Below, one piece after another: positions 1 through 13,300 of a DNA stretch of 53,124 bases. The position numbers and the translations under genes were made by a program. Source of the DNA: Chloromonas sp. AAM2 (Eukaryota; Chlorophyta; Chlorophyceae; Chlamydomonadales; Chlamydomonadaceae); assembly GCA_004335635.1 (NCBI GenBank), contig QAXH01003330.1, positions 1 through 53,124 on the forward strand, in the 5' to 3' direction. The notes under the pieces were generated by a model. It did not search any database. It saw nothing but the letters and a program-made list of their open reading frames with translations, and was not told the DNA's origin. Each line of letters starts with the position of its first letter. The stretch's first letter is position 1.

Positions 1-156
1 AGCCGCACAGGACTGTCTCACTCAGCTGGGCCAAGCTCTCACAGGACTGGAAGAAAGCAAGGCCTCACACTGATCATAGGCCAGGTCATGTCTATCGTCA
101 GAACCGGCATCAACAATCCTTCTGTACGGCAACGTAAACAGCATTCCCGCTGCCCT
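1..156. other. 3' flank / likely 3' UTR of the NudC gene
   Basis: This stretch lies downstream of the NudC stop codon on the minus strand. No coding exon with splice signals is visible. It is probably 3' UTR and flank. Confidence 0.4.
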
Positions 157-3069
157 TCAACGTTGCAGCTTAGAGAAGTCCATCTCGGGATGTGCCTTCA
201 TAAAGTTCTTGAGCATCTCTTCCTTCTTCAGCTCATCACTGGTGGGCAGTCCCATGGCCTTCTGTCGCTGGTCAAACATCATCTTCTCGACAGTCTGCAA
301 GGCAAGGCACCACATGACACAATCATCAAGCTCGTGCTGCCACCAATTAGACCAACACAACAACAACTCCAACCTGCAATGCTTATGGGTTTCGAGCAAA
401 TGGCAACAGATGCACTGATTGCCTCAGAAAAAGCACATTCAGGCCTTGTTGCGTGCCGGGAGGAGGCTTCCCTGCGTGTGTTTTCGCTGGCTTAGTTGTG
501 TGCTGGTGTTGCCTGTGTATGTGTTGCTGATCGCTCCGGTGTGCTTTTTGGTCTGTGTTGTTCGCTGCTGAGCTTGTCACCTTGACGTAGCGGGTTGCTG
601 CAGCATGCCACTGGGGGATCTGACGTAGTATGACAACACCCGTCTACCGACTGACACAACCCTCCTGCCATGCGTTCAACCTGCAATTGCTTGCTGTCTA
701 CAGCACATGCGAAGAAGCACATGCATGTACATTCTAGCTAGATTTTGTAGAGAAAAGATGAACGCTTCCCTGCAGGCGCACCTGTCGCGTCTCAGCATCC
801 AAGTCGCTGAGCTTGCTGTTCTCCGGTTCCACCTTGTGCACGTCAATGGGCTCGTCCCCCTTGAGCACTGCGCTCCACCAGTGCATGCCGTCCTGCTTGG
901 CCAGCGACAGCTCCACCACACCCCCCTCGATGTTCCACATGCAGTCCTCGGTCTTGATCGGTTCAGTCAGCTCACCCTGCAGGAGACGATCAGCAGCCAT
1001 CCTGACATGGGTTTTGCAGCTCGTGCTGCTACACGGCCAAACAGTCTAGGTGTTTGGCAGCCATCTGCTTTACCAGCATGAGTAAAGGAGCCAAGCAGAG
1101 TCTTTTGAAAGGAGGGGGGTGAAAAGCAGCCTGATTCATGCTGCAGGGACGTATTAATGACAAAGTCGCTGCAACTCAGGCAGCAAACACAGTTTGCGCT
1201 GCCAGCCATTGCTGCTAGGTGCGTGTGTTGCCTGGATGACATGACATGCCCGGCTGCCCAGCTACCACTGCACGTGCCAACCCTGACCTTGCATTTCCAG
1301 TTCAGTGCGCTGCCCACGCCTACCTCAATGATGGGTGTTTGCCCCTTGATCCCAACCTTGAGCTTATTCTTGGCTATCACCACGTCAAGCATCTTGGCCT
1401 TGGTGCCCGGGGGCACACGGACTGACAAGTTGACCTGCACACCCCGCGTGCAGCACACCATAGCAAGTTGCTTGCAACCGCCCCGGAAACAGGGGCTTTC
1501 CCGCAGAGTCCCCCAACAGGTGGACTTTCAGGTCCAACTTTACACGGGCCCGTGCGGGCGGTAATGGCCTGTCAGCAACCAGTTCTGTGCTAATTGTTTC
1601 CATTTCCATTCTTGCCCCCTCTGAGCAGTCCTTCCCGAAGTGCAGATGTAACAACATCAAAGCACTCGGTAAGCGACACTGCATGGTCAGAATCAAGGGA
1701 ACCATTTACACTGCATACCGCCAGCCATCCAGATGTCAACCGAGAGTCATGTGCATGTCCAAGGGAGCAGTTTAGCAAGACAGCAGTTGAGCGGTGTATC
1801 GTTGTGCTGCGCACTACTGCAGACTGCGGCCATCGGTGCCCAGGAATGACGTGTGTTTCAGACCGTACCTCACTCAGCGACTGTGTCCAGGAGAAGTGTG
1901 GGTAGTCGTACCCGCGGCCCGCATTAGGCTCTGTAGGGCAAGTGCACGGCACACGCGCTGTCAACCAACCAATACTGGCCTGACCGATCACAGGCGGTGC
2001 ATCCTGATCCCAGGCCTATGCCACGAGCTGACACAAAGCTCCGGATTCTACAGTACCAGGCCCGTTGCGCATTGGCAATCAGAATATGCCTGTTCAGAGC
2101 TTTAGTGGCGTATAACAAGGGCCTCGTATTGTTGCCTGGCCACCGGCGATCGGACACACCCATGTGCTTCTCTCAATGAATCCACTCCCCCTGGCAAGGC
2201 CCATGCATGCCCACCAACATGAATTTGCGGCATAGCAAAAGGGCTTCGTAGTGCTGCTGTGCCGCGAGTAATAGGGCAAATGGCTGGTGAACGTCCGCAA
2301 CGTCCTACTGCCATGCAAGGTCGCCAACATGGTATCACCCGCGTGACTTACTCAGTCCTTTGCTCTTCTTTTCTTCGTCCTCTAATGTCTCCAGTTCGCC
2401 CTCCTTGGGTCCAGCAGTGCCGCTGGGTTGTGCTGCATCAGTGCTGGGTGTTGGCTCCTTCACGTCTGAACTGCTGGCTGGCACATCAACGGGGCTAGGA
2501 GTGGGTGCTGCAGAGGGTGGGCTTGGCTGGCTTGGTGTTGCAACGGGTGTAGCGGTGGTAGCAGTAGGGGCAACTGGTGCTGCCTGCAAGCAAGCATGCA
2601 GAGCCAGTCACGGTAGAGCTCCTGCACACTGCACGCTGCCAGCCAGACTGTGGTAGAGTGTCATGTTAGTTTGTCACTGACCTGTGCAGCCGCTCCAACC
2701 TTTGAACCCAAAAAGCCGGGTTTGAGCTTGGCATCTGGCGTAACCTGCACGGCAGATCAGATCTCATCATTTCGAATGACGGAAGGCCGCACACTGCTTC
2801 TTGGTTGTTGTGGTTTGGAGTTGCGTCCTCATCTTGTCTTCCAGCCTTTCTTCGACGATCACCTGTTTCAGGGTTTCGAGAACCTTTCGCTGTGGATCGC
2901 CTTCCTTGAAGAAGTTGGTTTTGCGCTGTAAGTAGCCGAGAACAACAGACAGGTATTTACTAGTGTCGCCTTCACACTTGCTGAGCAACTTGCCCAAGGC
3001 ACTGTCGAACTGGGTGGGGTCGAGCTCCTCGACCACTTCTTCAATCACGCATGATGGTTGCTTGGACAT
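157..3069 (-). CDS. NUDC: NudC nuclear-distribution protein, complete, seven exons
   Basis: Exons on the minus strand are 3069-2863, 2744-2682, 2583-2352, 1930-1869, 1434-1324, 976-782 and 294-157. Every junction is GT-AG and in phase, giving 335 aa, close to the 331 aa of human NUDC. Exon 1 carries the N-terminal domain ([13 protein letters not shown]). Exons 2-3 form a Pro/Ala/Ser and Glu/Lys linker. Exon 4 has [17 protein letters not shown], exon 5 [13 protein letters not shown] and [13 protein letters not shown], and exon 6 [15 protein letters not shown] and [14 protein letters not shown], which together make the CS (p23-like) domain. The last exon holds [19 protein letters not shown] and ends [11 protein letters not shown]. 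In the family, NudC is a cytosolic Hsp90-type co-chaperone that stabilises dynein/LIS1 pathway clients. The start is the ATG before SKQPSC. An upstream in-frame ATG at 3126 is less likely because it would add unrelated residues. No defect is seen. Confidence 0.95.
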
Positions 3070-5286
3070 TCTGGCACTCTGATGTTCACTGCCTAACGTA
3101 AAGAGGCAGCCTTGCGTACACACCACTCAGCCAACCACACACTCTTTGGAAACATCACACACGATCACATGCGGTGTGACCGGTATATATACGCTGTCTG
3201 TACCAAGTGAGAGCAGCGTGAACAGATTGCAGGCATGTGCGTGTCTGTGTGTGAAGGTTGTGCATGGCGTGCTGTTGCAGCGTGTTGCAGCGTGTTGTTG
3301 CATGATGTTGCCTGAAGCACGGCCTGTTGGGATGCATGGCGACATGTGCACAGCATGTACAAGACTGAGCGGTCAAAGTGTGCGGTGGGCCGGTCAAAGA
3401 GTGCGGTGGACCGGTCTGGCAGCATGCAATGGCTGGGAGGGGGCTCTGGCGAGCCCTTCCGAACAGGTGGCCGCCTTCCCATTTTGACTAAGCAACAGGC
3501 ATAATGCATGTCCTGTCAGCAAAAGCATAATGTTGTTTTCGTGTGCACGCCTTGACACAGTTCCAGTTGTTCAGCAATATCGCACCATACGTGTATTCTG
3601 TTGCCTGAGCTGTATGCACTGCGTCTGCATGCACGTAACCTAGCAGCGGTGACGTGCATGATGCCATGAGTGGCATCCATGTGCCACATGTACTGCATGT
3701 ACAAGCATGCGCATTGGTCTAGCATCACGATGCCTGGTGAGCTGCATGTTGACACGCACAGTGCCCAGTCTGCCTTGCATCTTGCGGAATCAGTACCATG
3801 CACGATCCATACTACCCTTGTCATGCTGTGCGGCCGCCTTCCCGGTATGAATATGTTTGTGGCACAGCTCAGGACGCTGTATGCATAACTTGCTAGAATT
3901 TGCGATCGGCGCATGTGGCCACCCTCTCTGTGCATAACAGTAGCCAGCTTGAGTTCGGCTTGCTGCATCACCGTCACGATTGAATCCATATTCTGCCAGC
4001 GCCACGGCTGAATCCATATTCTGCAGTGCGCATCGTCAGTAGTTTACATAGAACCCGCTATGACACAAGCCAAGCAAGGAACTCCTGAAAACGAGCCAAA
4101 TATGCTCTGATGGGCTGGCCAATCATTTGCATGTGCACTAAATGATGTACGAGCGGAACTGCCAGCCTCTTGTACAATGCATACAACAGCGCAGCACACT
4201 CATCAAAGGGTACACAGTTGCTGGTGGATGGGGATACAATCATGCATTCTTGTGGACAAGTTAGGGGTCTAACTCTTCCTTCATGTAAACAGTTGCCAAC
4301 TTCTTGGACGGAAAGAGAAGACACCGTGTCAAGAAACAAGTGTTTAAGAGATCCGTCAGCAGATATGACCTAGCGGGCAGGTATGACCTAGCGGGCAGAT
4401 ATGTCAGGGATATGACCTAGCGGGCAGGGCAAGGATGGAATCGCTAGCTGGTTGGTAGGACCAGCTACGGAGTCCTAGAAGTGATGGCAACCCACAGCCT
4501 GCCAACCCATCAAATGTCTAGTTCAGATAGGTATTTTGCGCAGATTGTAATCCAATCGTCCAGCATCAAAACTTCCTTGCTCGCATCACTCCCACGCAGT
4601 CAGCCACCTGAATCCTAACTCCATTGACACACGTACAACTGGCCAGACACATTACTGCCGTATACATTAACAGCAGGCCGACCGGCTCAAGCTGTGCCTG
4701 ACCAATTTGATTTGCAGATCCATTTTCAGCAGTGAAAGGCCAGCTGCACGTGCATACGAATCCCACCCAACCCCTCACAAGAAACTCCATGAAAACGGCT
4801 CAGAATTCTGACGCCTTGTCCCAAGTCAATGTTATGAAGACCATGTACAGGTTGGCTGGTAAAAGCCAAAAGCCTGACCTCAAAATTCGTAGCATTGGGC
4901 CACTACACAAAGCGAATGCGCTGCTGCAAGACAGCATGCAGCTCAGGACGCGGCACATGACATAGCAAGCCATTCGCTATGGTTTGCGGCATCAGGCGTT
5001 CTGAAGGAAGGGCAAGAGGACATGCGGAAAGAAAAGCTGCTCATTCTCCAACAATCGTTTGTCCGGTCCTGCGGTCACACCCCACCCTGTGAGGCGACTG
5101 CAAGCAGACAACTGCACCAATGCCGGAAGGCTGCTGCAGCCATACACGCCCAGGGCTGGCACAAGTTGCTTTACCATGTCATCATCTTCTCAGCTATCCT
5201 CCCACACACCACACAGCGCCGCTCTGACACTGTTGCAGGCAGCTGTGTTCCAGACATGCATTCGTACATTTGAACCCAACGGCCGC
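3070..5286. other. Intergenic region between NudC and the 141-aa gene
   Basis: About 2.2 kb with only short, overlapping, non-conserved reading frames. It contains small tandem repeats: a GTGTTGCAGC-type repeat near 3278-3302, a 23-bp doublet around GGTCAAAG-GTGCGGTG (3371-3416), and a 17-bp repeat at 4365-4430. The NudC promoter should lie in its first few hundred bases, but no convincing TATA or other element was identified. The 3' end of the neighbouring minus-strand gene lies at its right edge. Confidence 0.5.
4365..4430. repeat. 17-bp tandem repeat, three copies
   Basis: The unit TATGACCTAGCGGGCAG occurs three times. The first two copies are directly adjacent, and the third follows a short spacer that itself begins like a decayed unit (ATATGTCAGGGA). 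It is intergenic and no coding role is visible. Confidence 0.75.
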
Positions 5287-6697
5287 TCACAAGCCATGCT
5301 CTTGCTTGGCCTCGCGCAAGAACTTGCCGACTCGCTGGAATGACTCGTCATGCTGGTTGGGCTCCAAGACAAAACTGCGTGCACACACCACAGCACCCAG
5401 GGCCAGGAAAATGTTGGAACATAGCTGTGCTTCTTGCTTGATGTTGATTCATTGCTGCCACCAGATGTCTCGACCCCCATGCTCAGCTGCTGCCCACTGA
5501 TTATTGCATTGCAGACAGCACGCACATGGCGGTTGCGGTCACATGCTTGCCTAAGTTTGACTTCCTGTCCATATGTCCAGTTTTCTTGTTGGCCCCCTTT
5601 TCACCGTACCCCTTTACACTTGAATCTGCAATGTTAAACGAATTGAATCCCGCGTGTAATGTTAAACGAATTGACTCCCACGTGTATGTGCCCTCACCTG
5701 CGGGTAGGTGTGTCATAGTGCGTCTGCGTAACCTCTGCCCATACAAGGATGTCTGCTAAGATCTGCCTCTTTCGGTCGTGCGTTACTACAATGTTCAGGG
5801 ATGTCAGGTACTCCACCTGAAACGGACAAGGACAGGAGGCAAAGCACATGCTTGGCGGCGTGATATGCACAACGGGCCCAGTCCAAGCATGCACTTTAAT
5901 CCAGTAGACCCTTTTCCCGTGGTGTTTACATGCGTTGTGTGGCAATAATTCACCGTACTGTGAGACATGCTCCATGCAGTGACCATGATACAGGCAACCA
6001 GCCTCTCCTGACCCAGTGGAAATCCTGTCCACTCGTAACATGTAAAAGCCTTTGCTGTGCCATGCCTAGCACATGCTGTGTGGCAGATTCCGATGTTTTC
6101 TTACCTCCTTGTCGAATGCCTCAGAAAAGCACTGTCGCATGGCTGACTCCGTCCTGTCATCCACAAGGGTGCTGGACAGTAGTGATCCGGTATTGGGCGA
6201 GAAAGCCACCTCTGCACCGCAGGAATCAGTCAACAGAGGGCAGCATGTCATGTCACAAACGCAATCTGGCTCTATAATTGTCTTAGCACATCAGCCTAGA
6301 CAAAACTGCCTTCCTCCACGCCTCAACATGCAAGCATCCAATGCAAGCTCGACACTGAAAGGTACGCATAATGCATCGTCAAACAACAGCCTGCATTGAA
6401 AGGTGGATTCCACACTCCGACACAACCGCTCGGCCGTAGTGCATGACGCTATGTGGCCCAGGGTTTGCGAGTCTGGAGCGATGCAGAGCTCAGGGGCCTC
6501 AAATCGAAATTGTTGACACTACTTTCTTACTTGTCGCATGTTCAGTGAAACTGCGCAATAGTGAAGTCCTTCGTCTGCACGGCCGATGACACCAACTCAC
6601 CGTGCGGGAGCAAACCTCGACCGCTGTTTGTAGACTCCAGCGTCACATGCTGAAGCCTGGTCTCAATCGGCATAGGATCGGCACGGCAAGATGACAT
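5287..6697 (-). CDS. Unrecognised 141-aa protein, four exons
   Basis: The exons are 6697-6601, 6211-6105, 5816-5733 and 5424-5287. All introns are GT-AG and phases close exactly (97+107+84+138 nt = 142 codons including TGA). The start is the only ATG upstream in exon 1 with an open frame (MSSCRADPMPIETRLQHV). Exon 2 contains SPNTGSLLSSTLVDDRTESA, exon 3 contains LNIVVTHDRKRQILADILVW, and exon 4 has a hydrophobic stretch FLALGAVVCARSFVL followed by an amphipathic charged end (QRVGKFLREAKQEHGL). I do not recognise the family. The mixed helical character and small size would suit a subunit or adaptor, but that is inference. Regular splicing and open phases argue for a real gene. An extra small exon between exons 3 and 4 cannot be excluded. 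Confidence 0.65.
5630..5685. repeat. 28-bp tandem duplication inside an intron
   Basis: Two adjacent 28-bp units, each starting AATGTTAAACGAATTGA and differing at two positions, lie in the third intron of the 141-aa protein gene. Confidence 0.75.
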
Positions 6698-7353
6698 GGT
6701 CTTGGGCCGAAGGTACCACCTGCTGGCGCTCTCCGGAAACTGTGCTCCAGAATATCAGCGAACTTTTCCTTCCAATCGGTGGTCAAAACCTATGCTCTTT
6801 CAATCTTCAAGCCTAAGACCTGGTGAATGTTTGGCGAAAATGTTGGGATGGACGCCTGCGAGAAAAAGGGAGATGGATATTTATTGTCCGATGTGCTGCA
6901 CAATGCTAATTATGTAGGCAAGCTGCGCTCAACGCGTTCTTCATGCTCAGCGCCAAGCACCTGTCCAGAAGGGTCAAAGGGACCCCTCACGTGACAGGTC
7001 CTTTTTGATGTATGGGAGGCGCGATTAGTCATCACCTGGTTGAGTGACCATGTTGGTGCCTGAGATGTCACTGTTGTTGCTCCTTAATTACAGAAGTCTA
7101 GCCCTCCATGTTGTGAAGCTCACAGCTGTTGTGCCACTCAATGCCAGGTTTCAGCCGCCGCATGGCAGGAGACTGTACAGGAACACAACCGAGGTCTTGA
7201 GCCTCCGTCCCATGCCTGCCTGGCTTTCAACACACATTCAGCCTACCTTCAGCAAGTAGAGGCAACGGTGCTGAACCGCAGATGCAGCCACCAGGACAGC
7301 GTGCTTGAGCCAGCCCCAGCCATTCTGAACATCCACGAGTCTGCCGTCGCAGC
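6698..7353. other. Divergent intergenic region
   Basis: About 650 bp separates the minus-strand 141-aa gene from the plus-strand DUF3110-like gene, so it should hold both promoters. I see no convincing exon and no clear motif. Confidence 0.35.
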
Positions 7354-10300
7354 ATGCACACATGTGGCACAGCAGCACACTCAGCTGTAGGCACAAGCTA
7401 CTCTCTTGTCCAGCTGCACACACGCATACATGGGCTGCGGACATGTAGCAGCCAGCACACACGCACCGTGTTGCGCTCCCATGTCACCACATGGGACCTC
7501 AGTCAGCCTACTCTTGGCCCCCAACACAATTCATGGTCTCGGTTGCGGGTCTACCACACCTGCCATGCAAGCCGCAACCCGGGGTTAAGCTGCAAACCAC
7601 CATCAACCGCATCACCAACAGATCTATACACTCTCAACGCCATTGACAGCCACGCTCAGCAGCAATGCTCAGCGCCAGCTCACTCCGGCGCCTCTCACGC
7701 TGATCTTGATGCGTCCACCGTCAGAGCCCCATCCAAACCACAGCGCCATGCAGCATTTGCTAGCACTAGCATGGCAGCATCAGATGTACCTCAAGGGAGC
7801 CCATGTGACGGTGATGATGCACCGTGGTGGACGCCACATCAGCAGGTAATACAGCTTTTGGGCAGCTCCTTCTGGGCAGCTTGCATCATGGCAGGCGCTT
7901 TTTACTGGGTCAGCTGGGCAGTACGCTCCGCAAATAGCAGGAAGAAAGCAGGTGTGGCAGGCAGTACAGACAGTGGCAGTACAGACAGTACATACAGTGG
8001 CAGTACAGGAAGTTCAGGAAGTACAGACCCTGGGGAGGTGCTACCAGGAGAACCCACTGTTGGCAAGGCAGTGGTCGATGATATGTTGGATCCCTGGGCG
8101 CCTATTCGCTACATCTTTACAAACTCATTTGGGAACTCAGGAAGAGACGCTAGCGACAGTAGTGAGCCTAATCAGGCAAATTCAGCCACCGTTGAGGCAG
8201 GTTCTCAGCCCTCATCCCACAGTCAGGCAGCCAGCTCAGCCAGGCAGCAAGCAGGCGCAACTGGTGGCTCCCCAAGCCCCAGTAACAGCAGCACGTGGCA
8301 GCAGTTACCTGACGGTTGGTGGCGGGATCTATCCAGGGTGCACTACATCAACTTCGGTGCCAAATTAGGCATCCTCCCACGCCTGCCACGCCACGAGCCT
8401 GCTACCACAGCCACTGCGCAGCCTTACAGCAGGCCCGCCGTTGGCAAACTGCTAGTTGCATTTGCAGACAAGGTTGATGCTGAATACGTGGCCAGTTCTC
8501 TGCGCCTGGGCATGCAGTTAGGGCATGTTCCCGCAGCAGCTGTTGATGAGCTTCAAGCAGCAGTAGGCGGGCAGTCGCAAACAGCACTATTGACGGCCCG
8601 GCCCGCTTCAGCCCCGCCAGTTGTCAAACCCACCGTTGTGGCAACCCCGCCTGCTCAGTTGGAAGAAATAGCTATTCCACAAGGCGCAGCACTTGCAGTG
8701 GTGCCTCAAGGGGTACTCCAGGCATACTATGGGTCACAGTTGAGTGAGGCACAGTTGCTCACACTCTTGCAAGACATCACAGCAGGTCAGACACCCTCGG
8801 TGGCCCCGGAACAAGCTGCGCGCCCCGCCCCACCCGTCATACCGCACGTAACTGAAAACACAGCTCGTCTGGCTGGAGCCGCAGCTCTGGGCGCGTCTGC
8901 AACAGCCAGCGCAAATGCTATCATGTCAACTGTCCCGCTTGAAAGCAGCAGCAAGCTTCCCTGGCCGCAGCGCAGGCCTACCACCCAGCCTCCGGCCAAC
9001 TCCGCAAACCCACCACCACCATCAGAACTCCAATCAGACGACAGCACTGTTCAGGCAGCCAACCGTGAGTTTGACTTTCCCGGCTTTGACGGGCCAAGCA
9101 CAGAGGTAATGGATAACGTTGACCCAAAGGCCACGGGTGCGACAGCTGCAAGTGGGTTGAGCGGAGCGGCTGTGGCAGGCAGGACGGTATTAGAGGTGAC
9201 AGGCGGGGTGGGCAAAGGGGCTGTGAGGAACATGGGTCAAGCAACAGTTGTTACAGTGGATGGGAGTGCAGATTCCAATGTGTTGTTAGAGCAGGCGACA
9301 GCGACAGTCATTGAGCCTGCAGGAGTGGTGCAGAGCGGCACCAAGCGGGACGTTCAAGATGTGGGGTTTGTGGCTGGTGAGCAGCAGCAGCGCGGCTGGC
9401 TGCAACAGGGTGGCGCGCAGCAGCAGTTGCAGGGCCAGCAGCAGCAGCAGCAGTTGGTCAACCAGCGGCGACAGCACAACACCCAGCATCAGTTTGATGG
9501 GAGACAGGCACACGACATGCCGCCTCGGAAGGAAATGCAACCTCCACAGGACTTGCAGCAGGCGGTTGTTCAGCATCAGCCAGGTGGTGGCGAACAGCAG
9601 CCGGGCCACGCAGGGGGTTCGTCAGCCCCCGGCGCACCACATGGGAATGCAGGCGGAGGCGAAACGGGCCCACAAGCGCCCAAGGACTCCTTGATGGCCG
9701 AGTATGAAGCCTTCAAGAAGGTGAGGAAGGGCACGCCTCTGTGTAGACTGTGAACTGGAAAAGGATGAAAAGAGTAAGGAGCTGCAATCGTGCCTAGAAC
9801 AGCGTGAGGGGAGAACATTGGCCCGTGACAGGTGGGAGGAATTGTATTGGTGACTCCAAATGCACGATTGCACAGTCAAGCCTCAGGAGCCTGGTGCACA
9901 GCAGCTCACGGGCCACTACATTGCTCTGGTTTGGCAGTCCAACGCCCTTTTGGGCACCACTGCTTTTGTTTGTGGCTCAGTACCTTGCCAAGCGGTTCTG
10001 AGCTCAAGTCTGTATTGGCGGTCGCACATGGAGGCGTCCATGGGGCTGGACTGGACTGATCGCCTCCTGACTGAAGGAACGTCCTCGCTCTTCCTTTGTT
10101 CAGAGGCAAGGCTCGCTGTGCTCTTGTACTGTTATCGGCAGTGACACAAACAGGCTGTGTTGATCATGCTGCAGATGTTCAAGGAAGTCAGGGAGCGTCC
10201 TGCACCTGTGGAGGCGCCGTCAATGGCACAGGAAGTGAGTGCAACGAGTTTGTGCCACTGCCAGTGTGATTTATGGCGTGTGGAGTGGAAGTGGCAGGTC

Positions 10301-13300
10301 ATCTGTAGTGAAGTCAGCAAGGCTGATCTGTAATGAATGGAGGGAGGCAGCGTGGTTAAGGGAGAAAGGTGGTGTTCTGTGCTACTGGCGCCCCTGGCAT
10401 GGCGCAGTGCAGTCATATGCCTAGGTGACACATCCCTTATGCGCATTGCGCATATGACAACAACAACATGTAATCGTGTTCAACATGTAAGAGTACTCCT
10501 TCAAATTTAGGTTGACTTGGCAATAGCCTTTATCATGATTGACTGCACTTGCCGCAGCCCAACCTTCATGCCATCAAAATCATGCAGCCGAACTTCAAAT
10601 ACCGTTGAGCATACAGACCGGTGTCTATCTGCATCTGCCTAATAGCATACAGGTCGTTGCATTGTTCATGGCGACGTTGGCGATGCTGCCTAACACGTTG
10701 CACGCCTTTTGTATGTGCGTCTAAATAATAAAGCAATTCTTGGACTGCCTTGCTGCACACGCATGCAGGAGTCCTCCTTTTCTCCCCCTGCCACCCCACC
10801 CAGTGATGTAGCCACGCAGCGCATTCAGCAACTAATCGACAAGCAGGGCCCCACAGAGGCGGCGCTGCACAAGGCCCTCTCCATGGTCGCGATGCCCAAC
10901 AAGAACACACAGCAGTCAGATCTGGATCAGTGGTACGCACTGCAAAACATGGAAATCGACGAAGAAACGGACGAAGAAACGGACGAAGAAACGTATGAAA
11001 ACGACGTGTCCAGCCGGACAGTGGATGTGCCGCGGCAAAATGTGGATGAGGAGGAGGGGATACCGAATTATCTGGAAGCGTGGCAGGGGGTGCAGAAGGG
11101 CAATCAACATGGACAAGTGTTTAAGAGGACCGAGCGGCCTGGGCAGGGAATTAGGGCTGCGTTTGCAGCAGCAGCGGCTGAGGTTAAGGCGCAAAACGGG
11201 AACACACAGGGTAGCACGGCTGATGTGACTCTGGCTGCCATGCAGGCGCAGCTGGACAGCATGCAGCAGCAGCTGCAGCAGCTGCTCAGCAGCAGCACCA
11301 GTGCAGCTGGTGTGGCTGAAGGTGGACGGGCGGCAGCTGTTGCACAGCTGCAGTCGGGTATGCAGGAACTTAGCGCCAGCATGGCAACAGCTGCTGCTGC
11401 TGCTGCTAACGATGCTGGTCCTCAGTCCATCGCTCCTACACAAGCACTGGACAGCGCACAGAGAGCAGCAGGCACGCCACAGGGGAGCGGCACAGAGGCC
11501 ACAAGCAGTAGCGATCCTGGGCCGGCTGGCAAGGCGAGCAGTGAGGTCAGGAAAGGCTGGGGTACAGGGTGGGGGAGTCGCCGCACAGTAAACAGCAGCA
11601 GCAGCACAGGCAAAGCAGGCGCACCACCAGCCCCTGCCAGTCCCGGTGCTGCCTCGCCCTCCAATCCCAAGCAGCAGACCACCACGTCCCAGTCTGCAGG
11701 CAACGGAAAGGAAACTGCTGGAAACGGCAAGGGATTTGGTCAGCGGGTGACGGAGGACGGGGCGGTGATCGTGAGCAGGCGTGCGGGGCGCGAGCGGCCC
11801 TGGAGGAAGACACGGGACCCGGCGGAGCGACAGGCAACGGTCAAGGTGCGGCAGGGCTGGTACCAGTTTTGCAGGCAAATCAAAACATAATGAGAAATGT
11901 TGGAGAACGGTGGACGATGCAAGGAAACAACACTGACTGCTACCAGCAGATCTGTTATGGTTAAGAGGCTGCTGATGACCAGGGCACATTGCCAGGTAGC
12001 CCTTACCCATGCAGACAAAGACATGTTTGTCCCAACCTCGGGCCTCATTTCAGTCTGAAGACCACCTTGAGCTGCTGGCTTCCTTCACTGACCGGGGCAG
12101 CTCCAGGGCTGAAAGTAGAGCTAGCTCAGGACAAAAGACGCAAGACAACAACAAATGCAGACACAAGATGCACAAAATAAATAGATAGTAGGTGTCGAAT
12201 GACAAGTCAATCAATAAATGCATCAAAAATACCAGGGCATGGCTGCTGGCTGTGCAGGAAGCTCTGCGCTTTGTGTCTGCTGGCCTCAATGCCGACGCCA
12301 CCGCCGAAGCCATGGAGGATTATGATGACGAAGGGAACAGGCTGCCCCCTCCGGACCGCTCCATTGACAAGGTCTCGGGCATAGACTGGGACAGAGTCAA
12401 GCGCAGCGCCGCAACACTGGAGGCGGTAAGAACCTGGTTGTTTGTTTGTGCAGCACCACTGTTCTTTTCTGGCAACTGCTTGATAACTGACTATCGTGTT
12501 AGTTTTGGCAAATTTCGTCGGTTTTCATCTATTTGTTGAAGGCATTCTGCATTACTGTGGTATGGTGGAAAACACTTCTTCAGGGTTGCAGCAATTGTGG
12601 GTAACACGGTATGCATGATTTGCAGTGACAGTCGATGTGTTGCTGAGTGCAGGCTCCCAAGGCGGGGCCGCAGGGGCGGGTGGACACGGGCAAGGAGAAA
12701 TGGTGGCAGCGGCGCTTCCAGGCGCTGTTCGTGCCCAATATCCGCTACGACGAAGAGGGGGTGGGCTTCCTGCAGCTGGACTGCAGCCTGGTGGACGGAA
12801 AGTGAGTGGAAAGAGGAGCGAGGGGAAAGAGGGAGCGAGGGAAAAAGCATCTTATTGAGGCTACTGATTCTTATTGAGGCTACTGATTGCGTACCAAAGG
12901 GGAGAGCTGGTGAAGATCAGACGTGTCACTCAGGCTTCTAGGTTTGAGTATCAGGGTTTTGCCGGCCAACAGAGTTTGCTAGTGCAGAGCGTTTGACAGA
13001 GTTCGTAGCAATGCCTAGTGTTTTGTCACACAATGGCGTGTTTATTGGATCACCAAGTAGCCGGAAGAGACAATTGTGCCTGCACAGGCACTGCTATGTC
13101 CTTGCAGGTCTTTGCATCACCAGTGCACATGCATGTCGATTACTGCGTCTCTCCATGTCGGTTGGGTGTCTGATCTCTCCACGGCTTGCCAGTGCTTGCA
13201 GTATCAGTTGTTGCATTTGCTGGTTTGTGTCGCAGGCGTGACATGCGTGTCGTCATGTTTGAGGACCGTCACGACTGCATGCACTGCCTACAAGTCATGA

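Noticed and set aside
10916..12010. 364-aa open frame on the minus strand
   Set aside because: It is antisense to exon 3 of the DUF3110-like gene, whose plus-strand frame has better codon character and splice joins. The openness reflects GC-rich codons.
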